NCBI RefSeq assembly: GCF_007828955.1 | Contig: NZ_VIVR01000001.1 | Span: forward strand, 1 to 64,000 | Direction: 5' to 3' | DNA length: 64,000 nucleotides | From: Kitasatospora atroaurantiaca | GTDB taxonomy: Bacteria > Actinomycetota > Actinomycetes > Streptomycetales > Streptomycetaceae | Part shown: positions 17,347-25,773 of the stretch, in pieces | How positions within the stretch are numbered: the stretch's first letter is position 1 | Layout of the letters: each line of letters starts with the position of its first letter | The notes under the pieces: generated by a model | What the model saw: the letters and a program-made list of their open reading frames with translations, nothing else | Database searches by the model: none | What the model was told of the DNA's origin: nothing | Translations under genes and position numbers: made by a program

Positions 17347-18087
17347 TCAGGCCCGGCAGCGCAGCATCGCCAGCGGGGGGTTCGCGGCAAAGTCGTCCCA
17401 GAAGGCCTGGCCGTACTCACGCACGCCGGCGGCGGAGACCTCCAGGGGAACCCAGGTGACCTCGTTGAATCCGGCCGCCCGCAGGCATTTCTCGTAGACC
17501 TCACGGCTGGGCGGGTTCGCGACGAACGAGATCGGCGGGTCGAGGAGCGCGGTGATCCTCACACGCGGCCCGATCTCGGTCTCCTCACCGAGCGATTCGC
17601 ACAAGAAGCCGTACTTGGCCAGGGACGGCCCGTCGAAACGGAAGTCCGGGTCCTGCACGAACGCGAAGAACTCGGCCCCGTCCGCGATACTGCGGTGGAT
17701 GTTGCGACACATCCGCTCGATCGTGGCGACATCCTCGGCATAGTTGAACAACTGGACCGCAACCGCGATGTCGAAGCGCTGCTCGAAGGTACGCAGCTCG
17801 GCGACGTCGCCGACCTCGTACTGCACGCCCAGCGGGTCGCTGACCTCCAGGGCCCGGGCCGCGTCGACCATCGCCGAGGAAATGTCGACGCCGAGGACGT
17901 GGGATGCGCCGCGGCGCTTGAACTCCCGGCTGTAAAAGCCGGTTCCCGAGGCCAGATCGAGGATCGACCTGCCGTTCACGTCACCGACGAGCGCGAGGAA
18001 GCCGGGCACCTCCGCGTAGCGCGCGAGAGGCAGAGTCTTGAAACCCTCGAACGCCTCGCCGATCCCGTCGTACAGCTGACCACTCAT
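17347..18087 (-). CDS. Class I SAM-dependent methyltransferase
   Basis: Protein of 246 residues starting MSGQLYDGIGEAFEGFKTLP. The SAM-binding motif I is ILDLASGTGFYSREF (about 43-57), with the acidic end of strand 2 in HVLGVDISSAMVDAAR (about 63-78) and strand 4 in FDIAVAVQLFNYA (about 105-117). Strands 6-7 follow in the YEKCLRAAGF region. The substrate is not evident; the size and N-terminus resemble small-molecule methyltransferases of the toxin/ubiquinone type. ATG 18087 is preceded by AGGGGGAA. A perfect 12-bp terminator stem follows. Neighbours give no pathway. Confidence 0.85.
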   Translation of the reverse strand: MSGQLYDGIGEAFEGFKTLPLARYAEVPGFLALVGDVNGRSILDLASGTGFYSREFKRRGASHVLGVDISSAMVDAARALEVSDPLGVQYEVGDVAELRTFEQRFDIAVAVQLFNYAEDVATIERMCRNIHRSIADGAEFFAFVQDPDFRFDGPSLAKYGFLCESLGEETEIGPRVRITALLDPPISFVANPPSREVYEKCLRAAGFNEVTWVPLEVSAAGVREYGQAFWDDFAANPPLAMLRCRA

Positions 18088-18916
18088 CGTGCTGTTCCCC
18101 CTCTGTCCTTGGCGTCGGCCCTCGGAACAGGCCGCAGCCCCTGGCGGGAAGTCTCCCTCCCGTCGGCCCGGGCACCGTACTGGCGGAAGCCACAAACATG
18201 CCGTGGTCGCCGGCCGCGCGGACTTCGTGTTCGTATCGGATCACCGGTGCGACCGTCAGCCTGCTGCCGGATGCGTCGAAGACGTGAGCACCGATCAAGG
18301 AACTTCCCGCGGAGCCCAGTTGTCTCCACTCGGGGCGTCCTCCCAAGCCAGCAGACCGACAAAAGGGGGCGGTGAACCCGTCCGACGACCCGCCAGTGCC
18401 GGCAGGTCACAGCAACCCTCTTCCGATACCGGATCACCAGCCGCTCCCGGAAACCACCGACAAACACTCCCGGTCCTCACCAACGCAGCCAGCCGGGTGA
18501 CGGTCAATGCATCAGCCACAGATCCACCCTCCCCGGCCCCGGCCCCGACAACGGCCCCGACAACGGCCCCGACAACGGATGCCCGTCGCGGACGCAACAC
18601 CCGACACCGGACACCGCAAGCATCGGCACCGCAACACCGGGGCCGGGCGCAGCGAGACGCCAATGTGTGCACGCCCGGCCCCCCGGGGGGCACCACGCCG
18701 GGCAACCGGGGGGCGGGGGCCGGGCCGCCGGGGGCCGGGGCCGGGGATCGGCGTGCGGATGGCGCTCTGCGAAAACCGGCCGGACGGTGCTCATGCCGTG
18801 GCCGGACGTGCTCGGTCAATCCCCCAAGGCCGCCTTCGCCCCCACGAGTTTGGCAGGCGAGATCGCACGGACTAGTCTCGCGGTGATCATGCCGGATCGA
18901 TGGAAGTGAGTGCTGC
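18088..18916. other. Long gap with repeats, no supported gene
   Basis: About 830 bp of very GC-rich sequence. It contains a 12-bp tandem repeat (18543-18578) and a run rich in GGGGCCGG around 18695-18745. No frame on either strand looks like a protein family. The last 40 bp contain the ribosome site of the SDR gene. Confidence 0.4.
18543..18578. repeat. 12-bp tandem repeat, three copies
   Basis: Three perfect head-to-tail copies of CCCCGACAACGG. No gene boundary or hairpin is associated with it. Confidence 0.85.
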
Positions 18917-19645
18917 GTGGATCTCACCGGGCGCACGATGGTGATCACCGGAGCCGGGCGCGGGTTCGGCCGCGCGCTGGCCTTGCACGCGGGCCGGCTG
19001 GGCGCAGAAGTGCTCGTGTCCGCACGCTCCCTGAACGCAGCCCAGAAGGTAGCCGACGAGATAGCCGCCGACAGCGGCGCGAGCGCCGACGCGTTCGCCT
19101 GCGACCTCGCCGACCCGGCCACCGTCCGGGCCTTCGCCGAAGGGGTCACCGCCCACACCGACCGCGTGGACATACTGGTCAACAACGGCGCCCGCTACCT
19201 CGAGGGACCCGATCTACTGGATGCCGACGACAACGCGATCACCGACACCATCGCCTCCGGAGCCACCGGCACCCTGCTGACGGTCAAACACTTCCTGCCA
19301 CTGCTCCGCGCCTCCGCCCACGCAGACGTCGTCAACCTCGTCTCCGCCGCAGCCGGACCCCGCGATCACCGATCCCAGGCGCACCCCGCCTTCTACGCCG
19401 CCAAAGCCGCCCAGGCCGGCTTCGCCGACATCCTCTCCCACCGGCTACGCCCCGAGGGCATCCGCGTCATCTCCCTCTACCCCCCGGACTTCACCGACGG
19501 CGACCCGCGCCACCCCGCATGGGACCGCGCTCCACGCACCGCCGGCGACCCGCTGACGGCCCAATCCGTCCTCGACTGCGTCCTGTTCGCACTCGGCCAG
19601 CCACGGGACTGCTTCATCCGCTCCTTCCACTTCGAACAGCTGTAA
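18917..19645 (+). CDS. Short-chain dehydrogenase/reductase (SDR)
   Basis: Protein of 242 residues of classical SDR size. The cofactor motif TGAGRGFG is at residues 11-18, DLADPATVRA follows strand 4, NNGA is at about 90-93, and the catalytic pair is Ser in NLVSAAAG and Tyr/Lys in FYAAKAA. The Arg in SARSLNA after strand 2 suggests NADP preference. The substrate is unknown. GTG 18917 places the glycine motif at the normal distance; AAGTGAG lies a few bases upstream. No operon partner; downstream 600 bp are empty. Confidence 0.9.
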   Translation: MDLTGRTMVITGAGRGFGRALALHAGRLGAEVLVSARSLNAAQKVADEIAADSGASADAFACDLADPATVRAFAEGVTAHTDRVDILVNNGARYLEGPDLLDADDNAITDTIASGATGTLLTVKHFLPLLRASAHADVVNLVSAAAGPRDHRSQAHPAFYAAKAAQAGFADILSHRLRPEGIRVISLYPPDFTDGDPRHPAWDRAPRTAGDPLTAQSVLDCVLFALGQPRDCFIRSFHFEQL

Positions 19646-20241
19646 CCACCCACCCCAGCCCCCAAAGCGACAACGACAACATCCACACCCAGCTTCGCCT
19701 GCCGGAAACCACCCGAGAAAGCCGACCAACCCTCGCCGCTGTCAACAGCGCCACCATGGCCGAGCAGCCCAAGCGGAGGAGCGACCGGACCTTCTGCCCA
19801 TAGCCGGCCTGAGCGGCGCGCTGCCCATACGAGCCCTCCAGCTTCGGCAGGTGTCCCGGCTCGACGAGGGAGCGCCGGGCCTCCTTCCCAATCGCCAGGT
19901 CCGAGCGGGTGGGGCCCCACCGGCGGTCACAAGGCACGTAGGCCGTCGGAATCAGGGATGTCGGGTACGGAGGGTTCAGCGAGTCGCCCTCGGGCAGGCC
20001 GCCGGGAAAGCCGCCCTCGCGCAGTTCGGCGGCGGTGAACGTGCGGGTGGCCGGCGGGCTCCGGGCCTCGCTCAAAAGCCGCCGCGTCCACCGCGGCCGG
20101 GCCGCACGCACCCAGAGAGGAATCATCCGGACATTCCGCTACGGGAGGGGCCGAGTCGGGGTGCCCGGCGGGAGGCATACCGGGATCAGCCCGCAGTGAA
20201 CGGCCGTGTACGGGCGAGGAGCCACGGACAGGCTGTCCGGT
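19646..20241. other. Gap with weak coding traces only
   Basis: About 600 bp. On the reverse strand near 19850-20090 there are short protein-like runs (TRTFTAAELREGGFPGGLPE; RSDLAIGKEARRSLVEPGHL) but no family, start or end is clear. The end of the gap holds the promoter of the following reductase gene. Confidence 0.3.
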
Positions 20242-21246
20242 ATGAAGATCCTCATGCTCGGCGGCTCGAAGTTCCTCGGGCGCGCCTACGTCGCAGAAGC
20301 CCTCTCGCGTGGCCATGAGGTCACCACCTTCAACCGCGGGATCAGCGGCGGCGACCTCGACGGCACCGAGGCCGTGCACGGCGACCGGACCCGCCTCGAA
20401 GACCTGGAACGCCTGGTCGACGGACGACGCTGGGACGCCGTCATCGACACCTCGGGCCAGCAGCCCTACGACGTCGCCCAGACCGCCCGGCTGCTCCGGG
20501 GCCGCGCCGACCACTACAGCTTCGTCTCCTCCGTCCACGCCTTCACCGACTGGCCCGCCAAACCCGTCGACGAGACCTCCAAGACCCTTCACTGCCCGGC
20601 CGACACCCCGCCGGACCAGCCCTTCGCCAACGCACTCAAGGCAGGCTGCGAACGCGCCCTGCTCGAACAGTTCGGCGAACGCTCGTCCGTCCTCAACTGC
20701 GGGCTCCTCTATGGCCCGCACGAACCGATCGGACGACTGCCCTGGTGGCTGGAACGGATCGCCCGGGGCGGCCGCGTGCTCGCCCCCGGCGACCCGGACC
20801 GGCCGATGCAACTGATCGACGCCAGGGACTTCGCCGCCTTCGGCCTCGACCTCATCGACCACGGCCTGGCCGGACGCTTCGTCACCACCGCACCGACCGG
20901 CCACACCACCTACGGCCAGTTCCTGGACGCCTGCATCCAGGCCACCGGATCGGACGCCGAACTGGTCTGGACCGACGACGCCACCCTGCTCGCCGCCGAC
21001 GTCCAGCCCTGGACCGAACTGCCCCTCTGGGCCCCCAACACCCCGGACTGGCAGGGAACCTGGCGTGCCGACAGCTCCAAGGCGGCTGCCGCGGGACTGC
21101 ACTGCCGACCGGTCACCGAAACCGCCAAAGACACCTGGACCTGGCTACGCAACGGCGGCTGCGCCAACGTCACCTACACCCAAGGACTCACCGGAATCCC
21201 CATCGGCATCCAGCCCGAAAAGGAGCAACGGATCCTGGCCGGCTGA
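20242..21246 (+). CDS. NAD-dependent epimerase/dehydratase-type reductase
   Basis: Protein of 334 residues, extended-SDR (atypical) fold. It opens MKILMLGGSKFLGRAYVAEA, with the G-G-x-x-F-x-G nucleotide loop typical of isoflavone-reductase-like and CSP41-like members. WDAVIDTSGQQPYDVAQTA and DHYSFVSSVHAF follow, and the usual Tyr-x-x-x-Lys is replaced by FANALKAGCE. The C-terminal half binds the substrate, which is unknown. ATG 20242 is 36 bp inside the open frame and is preferred because the conserved strand starts at residue 2. No neighbours suggest a pathway. Confidence 0.85.
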   Translation: MKILMLGGSKFLGRAYVAEALSRGHEVTTFNRGISGGDLDGTEAVHGDRTRLEDLERLVDGRRWDAVIDTSGQQPYDVAQTARLLRGRADHYSFVSSVHAFTDWPAKPVDETSKTLHCPADTPPDQPFANALKAGCERALLEQFGERSSVLNCGLLYGPHEPIGRLPWWLERIARGGRVLAPGDPDRPMQLIDARDFAAFGLDLIDHGLAGRFVTTAPTGHTTYGQFLDACIQATGSDAELVWTDDATLLAADVQPWTELPLWAPNTPDWQGTWRADSSKAAAAGLHCRPVTETAKDTWTWLRNGGCANVTYTQGLTGIPIGIQPEKEQRILAG

Positions 21247-21474
21247 CACCCACGAACGCCGGACAGGCCACCACCCACCCCGCACGGCACCACCACCCAC
21301 CCCACCCCGCACAATCACCCGCCCGCCCGGCGGACGACGCCGCCCCGATACCGCGCACGGTTCACCCTTGCGAAGGCCCGTCGGGCGCTGCTGGAAACCA
21401 CACACGAGCCTCTCCCCTACTGGTCTCGGGTACCTGACAAGCCACCGACACCAGAGCGGACCGCGCGACCCCGG

Positions 21475-21759
21475 GGCGAACAGCTCGGCCGGTTCGTCCA
21501 CCGCGCCCGTACCGAGCGGGCGCAGCCGGACGCGGAACAGCAGGAGCTACTGCCGGCGGTGACGGCATGGAGGAGAACATCGAGCCCGCCGAGGCCACAG
21601 GGTCCGGACAGCACCGTGGAGCAGCACACGCTCGGCGTTTGGATCAACGACACCAGCGCAAGGAACGCCAAGCTCACCGCGCAGCAGATCGAGCAGCTCG
21701 AGGCGCCCGGGGTGACCTGGAAGGCCACTGTGCCTTGCCGCGCCCGCGCTGCGCGTTGA
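21475..21759 (+). pseudogene. Helicase-associated (HA) repeat remnant, two repeats
   Basis: One frame carries two consecutive HA-like repeats: GEQLGRFVHRARTERAQPDA with EQQELLPAV, then EQHTLGVWINDTSARNAKLT with AQQIEQLEAPGVTW, before a stop at 21759. These repeats end large Streptomyces helicase-like proteins that are frequent on plasmids and near chromosome ends. There is no helicase core upstream and no start, so this is a 3' relic. A similar relic is at 9225-9400 on the other strand. Confidence 0.5.
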
Positions 21760-21897
21760 GGGGCGGATGGTCGAACGCTGGCATTGTCTGGTGGGGTGGC
21801 AGCGGCTGGCGCTCGAACGTTCGGTCGGCTGTGCCGTAGCCATGCGTAGATGTGTCATGTACGCTGCGTGTCGCTGGCATTGGAGCAACACGCGGGT

Positions 21898-21999
21898 CCG
21901 GTCGCCGCCCCGTAGGGGGAGCGCCGGCCGGAACCTGCTACCCAGCTGAGGCCCGGTTGCCGCTCCGTGGGGGGAGTGCCGACCGGGCCTACCAGCTGT
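21898..21999. repeat. Imperfect direct repeat, two copies of about 50 bp
   Basis: Copy one begins at 21898 (CCGGTCGCCGCCCCGTAGGG) and copy two at 21953 (CCGGTTGCCGCTCCGTGGGG). Both continue through GGGAG.GCCG.CCGG and end with CAGCTG. They differ at scattered single positions. The copies are adjacent, in a gap of about 630 bp (21760-22391) that has no supported gene. Confidence 0.75.
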
Positions 22000-22391
22000 A
22001 TACCCGGCGAGCTGGTCCTGCGTGCGTGACAAATGCCCGTCCCCTGGCCGGTTTTGTGCTCATCCGTCCAGCAACCGCGGCCCATCGGATCCAGGTCGCA
22101 ACGAGGCCATCACCACTCACCATGAGGTGGCCGAGCGCGGGGAACTCCGCCAGGCGCACCGCATATGAGGTGGCTGCGACAGCAGCAGACGCCTCGTCAG
22201 TCGCCTCATGAGCCCGGACAGCACCGCGCAGCAAAGTTCGAACCGTTGATAACGTCCAGACTGATCAGGGCGATGTTGGTCTCTGTCTCCGCGAATGACG
22301 GGGCGGCGAGAAGCCTCGGCATTTTTTTTGCGGCCGACGCGGTCGCATGACGTACTCAAGGTAGCGATTGGCCGGGAACTTCCCATCCCTG

Positions 22392-22943
22392 TCACCCCTC
22401 TGTCTCCGCTCCCGCTCGGGGCGCGGTGATCAATGAGCTGTAGGACGTGCCTTCCACCGCGTTGAGGAGGATGTACTCGCGCCCGGGGCCGGTGGCGACC
22501 TCGCGCAGTCGGGCCAGCGCTTCCTCCTCGGTCGGCAACGCGATGCCGAGCGCGGTGGCCGCCGCGTCCCGCTCTGCCAGGAGGTCAGGCTCGTCCTCCA
22601 TGTACTCCTCAGCGGCTTCCTGGCTCTCCTGCGCGGTGAAGCGTGGGCAGTCGCGCCACCAAGGCACCGTCAGCAGCAGTCGCACCAGCTCCGGCAGGCC
22701 GATGGCCACGAGTGCCGCCCCGCCCTCGGAGTCGGCATACAGGATCGGGCGTTCCTCACCGCCCTTGCCGCAGAAGAAGTACGTGCCGCCGCTGCCGTCC
22801 CCGGCAAGGCCCTCCAACGGCTCACCGGAAGCGAGCCGCACGTCCTCCACGTGATCGGTCCGATCCAAGTCGAAGTCCCCGGGCCACAGGAGGAAATCGG
22901 CCGCAGGCTCGTGCTCCCGAATAGCAGTGATCATCGACGTCAT
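22392..22943 (-). CDS. Conserved hypothetical protein, acidic, SUKH-like features
   Basis: Protein of 183 residues, strongly acidic. The most regular part is GGTYFFCGKGGEERPILYAD (about 52-71), then SEGGAALVAIGLPELVRLLL and WWRDC, which resembles the ligand-facing strand and helix of SMI1/KNR4-like immunity proteins and is common in Streptomyces hypothetical proteins. The C-terminal third repeats short helices ending REYILLNAVEGTSYSSLI. If the SUKH link is right it would neutralise a toxin, but no toxin gene is adjacent. ATG 22943 was chosen as the first start of the conserved frame. Confidence 0.6.
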   Translation of the reverse strand: MTSMITAIREHEPAADFLLWPGDFDLDRTDHVEDVRLASGEPLEGLAGDGSGGTYFFCGKGGEERPILYADSEGGAALVAIGLPELVRLLLTVPWWRDCPRFTAQESQEAAEEYMEDEPDLLAERDAAATALGIALPTEEEALARLREVATGPGREYILLNAVEGTSYSSLITAPRAGAETEG

Positions 22944-23056
22944 GACGACACCCTAAAGGCTGTCCCCGTAACCGATCTTTGGCATGAGGGTGGTTGGTCG
23001 GGATTAGGTCCCGCCGGTGGGCGACGCCGCCAGGGCCGCGTCGCTCTCGCGGGGTG

Positions 23057-23300
23057 TCAGGTCTGATCACCTGATGTCCAAGGTGGCCAAGGGCCGGGCG
23101 GGTTGCGGGCGTGGTGGCGGAGGACGGAGGTGATGTCTGTGCGGCCAGTGCGCTGGAGGGGGCCGATGGCCAGGTCCCTGAGGGCGGCCATGGCTCGGGG
23201 TGTGCTTCCGGTCCTCACTCGGGAGGCGTCTTCTCCGTAGGTGCGGACCCGGATCGGCAGGCTGCCGTCGGGAAACGTGGCGAGGGCCGTGGCCGCGGGT
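23057..23300 (-). pseudogene. ISAs1-family transposase, C-terminal remnant
   Basis: The reverse strand encodes EDASRVRTGSTPRAMAALRD, then LAIGPLQRTGRTDITSVLRH and HARNPPGP before a stop. RTG..P..MA.LR.LAIG followed by I...LRHHAR is the characteristic C-terminus of ISAs1 transposases. Everything upstream of the TYGED segment has lost similarity. It is a 3' relic next to the VOC gene. Confidence 0.65.
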
Positions 23301-23459
23301 CCGGTCCGGAAACGGCGGGCAACCCCTTGGGGGCATCGACATCGGTTCACCCCCCTGCGACCGCACGACACAGCAGCGGCCCGCAAGGGCCATCCGCTCG
23401 TCAACATGCAGATCCCCACCGGGCATTGGGCAACAGAGTCCCCCTGCTATGTTTGACCG

Positions 23460-23894
23460 ATGGCATCGGTCAAACAGTTCCAAGTCACCTTCGACTGCGC
23501 AGAACCTGAGCGCGTCGCTCGTTTCTGGTGCGAGGTGTTGGGGTACGTCGTACCGCCGCCACCGGAGGGGTTTGCGACTTGGGACGATTTCGATCGCTCG
23601 CTGCCGCCTGAAAATCAGGGTTCATGGTTCGCATGCATCGATCCCTCAGGTGTGGGCCCGCGACTGTTCTTCCAGCGCGTTCCCGAAGGCAAGGCCGTCA
23701 AGAATCGGCTGCATCTTGACGTGCGGGTCGGCACCGGACTCGTGGGTGAAGAGCGCCTGGCCACACTTGAGGCCGAATGCGCACGACTGGTCGCGCTCGG
23801 CGCGGTACACGTGCGAACACTGCTTGCCGATGACGACAACGAGTCGTGCATCGTGATGCAGGACATCGAGGGCAACGAGTTCTGTCTCGACTGA
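23460..23894 (+). CDS. VOC family protein (glyoxalase-like)
   Basis: Protein of 144 residues with two beta-alpha-beta-beta-beta modules of the vicinal oxygen chelate fold. Module one is FQVTFDCAEPERVARFWCEV to WFACIDPSGVGPRLFFQRV; module two is KNRLHLDVRV to CIVMQDIEGNEFCLD. The His of RLHLDV and the Glu near the C-terminus are in the places that bind metal in active members. Actinobacterial proteins of this subgroup are mostly uncharacterised. ATG 23460 starts the first module directly. A hairpin just after the stop probably ends the transcript. Confidence 0.85.
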   Translation: MASVKQFQVTFDCAEPERVARFWCEVLGYVVPPPPEGFATWDDFDRSLPPENQGSWFACIDPSGVGPRLFFQRVPEGKAVKNRLHLDVRVGTGLVGEERLATLEAECARLVALGAVHVRTLLADDDNESCIVMQDIEGNEFCLD

Positions 23895-24916
23895 GCATCC
23901 TCCGAGACGGCGAGGTGGGGAGCCGTCTCCCTCGGGCCTCTCCAAGCGACGACGACCAGGAGCAGCCGATCCGGCTGACGGCCCTGGACATCGGCCCGTG
24001 GTTCGAGCGGGATGCAAACCGCGCGGAGGACCTGGCCCAGCAGATCGTCCAGGCCACGCTGGAGCCCCGGCCCGAAGGGGCCGAGCCGCCGGTCGTTGGC
24101 GCCTGACAGCTGTCGTGGCAGGTCGACGAGCCCGCACGCGGATGCAGCCGGAGGGCCTGACGGCGGAAGGGGAGCAGCTCGGGGAAGAGGCTCTCCACCC
24201 TCACCGGGCGGGAAGGGGTGTGACGGGACATGTGCCGGACGCCAGGGCCGGGATGTGACAGACACCCCGCCGGGCCACCCGCCGCCCTCTGCACCCCGCG
24301 CCACGCCCGGCCGGCGGGTGCGGTCCGGTCAGATCGTCCGGTCGGGGGCGGAGAAGGAGATGTCGCCGGTGCCGAGGGGGCGGCGGGCCGGGCCCGGTTC
24401 GGGGACGTGGTCGCCGGGCGGCTGCCGGAAGTCGGCGCCCTGCTCGACCGCGAGCGGGCGTCGGGCGCCGGCCGGGGCGGGATGGGGGACCTGGGTGGCG
24501 GGCTCGGAGAATGCCGGCAACGCGAGGGTACGGCGATCGGGCGTCATAACGGCCAGTGTCGCAGCCGGCCCGGCCCGCGCCTTCACCGGTCTCGCGCGGA
24601 CATCGCGGGAGCCCGCTGCGAGCGGGCACCGCCGGCGGCAGTGCGGGCGTTGTCGGCGAGCTGCTACATCTGCCCGGTAAGGGTGCACAGGGCCTGCGCG
24701 GCGGAGGACAGCCGCTTCCTGGCCGACGGGGTCCTTGGCCAGTGCCGGTCCGGCTCCCCGCCGTCGGCGGCGGCCCGTTGGGGCGCAGCGTGCCGATGGC
24801 GTACGGAACTGGCGGCGCCGGCGCGGCGCCGACGGTACGTCCATGTGAAGCCCCCCGGAGCGCGGCCGACGAAAAATCCCGTGCCACGCCTGTCCGAGCA
24901 GGAGCAAAATCGCGCC
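23895..24916. other. Long gap with a coding-like tail, no complete gene
   Basis: About 1 kb. On the plus strand, 23960-24106 reads RLTALDIGPWFERDANRAED and LAQQIVQATLEPRP before a stop, like the C-terminus of a lost gene. A 72-codon reverse ORF at 24329-24547 has no family features. Otherwise I see nothing. The final 100 bp would carry the promoter of the TOPRIM gene. Confidence 0.35.
23904..23929 (+). terminator. Hairpin after VOC gene
   Basis: GAGACGGC at 23904-23911 pairs with GCCGTCTC at 23922-23929 around a G-rich loop, ten bases after the stop codon of the VOC gene. Confidence 0.5.
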
Positions 24917-25534
24917 ATGGCGGATATGCGAGCGTTCCGGGATGCGGTCACCGGCTGGGCGGCGGGCAGCCCCGGTGGGCCGGCGAGTGAGCTGGCCGTG
25001 CGACTGCGCGTGCGGACTGCGGTGCTGTTGGAAGGGCCGAGCGACCTCGCGGCCGTTGAGACGCTGGCCGCGCGCTACGGCCGGGACCTGCCCGCCGAAG
25101 GGGTGTGCGTCATACCCATGGGCGGAGCGATGAGCGTCGGCCGCTACGCCGGCCTCCTCGGGCCGCCGGGGTTGGGTCTGCGCCTTGCCGGACTGTGCGA
25201 TGAGGGCGAGCAGCGCTTCTACGACCGCGGTCTTGAGAGGGCCCGCGCGCCGCGCGAAGGGTTCTTCGTGTGTGTGACGGACCTGGAGGACGAACTCATC
25301 CGCGCGCTGGGCGTGGCGCAGGTTGAGGAGATCGTCCAGGCTGAGGGCGACCTCCAAGCCTGGCAGACCTTCGTGCGCCAACCTGCACACCAAGGCCGGC
25401 CCCCGCAGCAGCAGATGCGGCGCTTCCTCGGCACGAAGAAGGGCCGCAAGATCCGCTACGGCCGCCTCCTGGTCGAGGCCCTCGACTCCGCGCGGGTACC
25501 TGCTCCCCTCCACAATCTGCTCGCGAACCTGTGA
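24917..25534 (+). CDS. Small TOPRIM-domain protein (OLD-nuclease-like TOPRIM)
   Basis: Protein of 205 residues with a single TOPRIM-type domain. The glutamate motif is in VLLEGPSDLAAVETLAARYG (about 37-56), followed by CVIPMGGAMSVGRYAGLL, where the aspartate motif of a full TOPRIM would lie (LAGLCDEGEQRFY at about 95-107). FFVCVTDLEDELIRALG then matches the helical insert of OLD-family TOPRIMs. The C-terminus RRFLGTKKGRKIRYGRLLVE is basic. No ATPase domain is fused or adjacent, so nuclease activity is uncertain. ATG 24917 is preferred; a second ATG lies three codons in. Confidence 0.7.
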   Translation: MADMRAFRDAVTGWAAGSPGGPASELAVRLRVRTAVLLEGPSDLAAVETLAARYGRDLPAEGVCVIPMGGAMSVGRYAGLLGPPGLGLRLAGLCDEGEQRFYDRGLERARAPREGFFVCVTDLEDELIRALGVAQVEEIVQAEGDLQAWQTFVRQPAHQGRPPQQQMRRFLGTKKGRKIRYGRLLVEALDSARVPAPLHNLLANL

Positions 25535-25552
25535 CCGAAGCGCTGATCGAGG

Positions 25553-25672
25553 TCAGCAGCAGCGGCTGCAGCCGGGCTGCCAGTAGATCGCGGTGTGGCA
25601 GCCAGGGGCGAGCGTGACGAGCGGCGCGGTGGCCGGTCTCCGTCCGGCCCGGCGGGCCGGACAACTCGACAT
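25553..25672 (-). CDS. Small Cys-rich ORF, 39 aa
   Basis: A 39-codon ORF on the reverse strand downstream of the P-loop/GNAT-like regulator gene. The first 20 residues are basic (SSCPARRAGRRPATAPLV), the second half is TLAPGCHTAIYWQPGCSRCC with four Cys near the end. That two-part layout recalls modified-peptide precursors, but there is no modifying enzyme nearby and the ribosome site is weak (AGG directly before the ATG). It may be chance; a terminator hairpin separates it from the gene upstream. Confidence 0.25.
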   Translation of the reverse strand: MSSCPARRAGRRPATAPLVTLAPGCHTAIYWQPGCSRCC

Positions 25673-25747
25673 CCTGCGAGCCGTCGCGGCGGACTGACGG
25701 GACGCACAGAGAGCCGACGCGGCATCAGGACGGGTCGCACCGCCCCG

Positions 25748-25773
25748 GACCCCCGTCCTACTGAACGGGGGTC
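25748..25773 (-). terminator. Hairpin overlapping regulator stop codon
   Basis: GACCCCCGT at 25748-25756 pairs with ACGGGGGTC at 25765-25773, a perfect 9-bp stem with an 8-nt loop. The stop codon of the regulator gene (25758-25760) lies in the loop, so the hairpin ends that transcript at the coding boundary. Confidence 0.65.

Noticed and set aside
21898..21999. Possible CRISPR array
   Set aside because: Only two imperfect adjacent copies, no spacers of equal length and no cas genes in the window.
24329..24547. 72-codon reverse ORF as a small gene
   Set aside because: Pro/Ala-rich, no ribosome site and no domain-like pattern.
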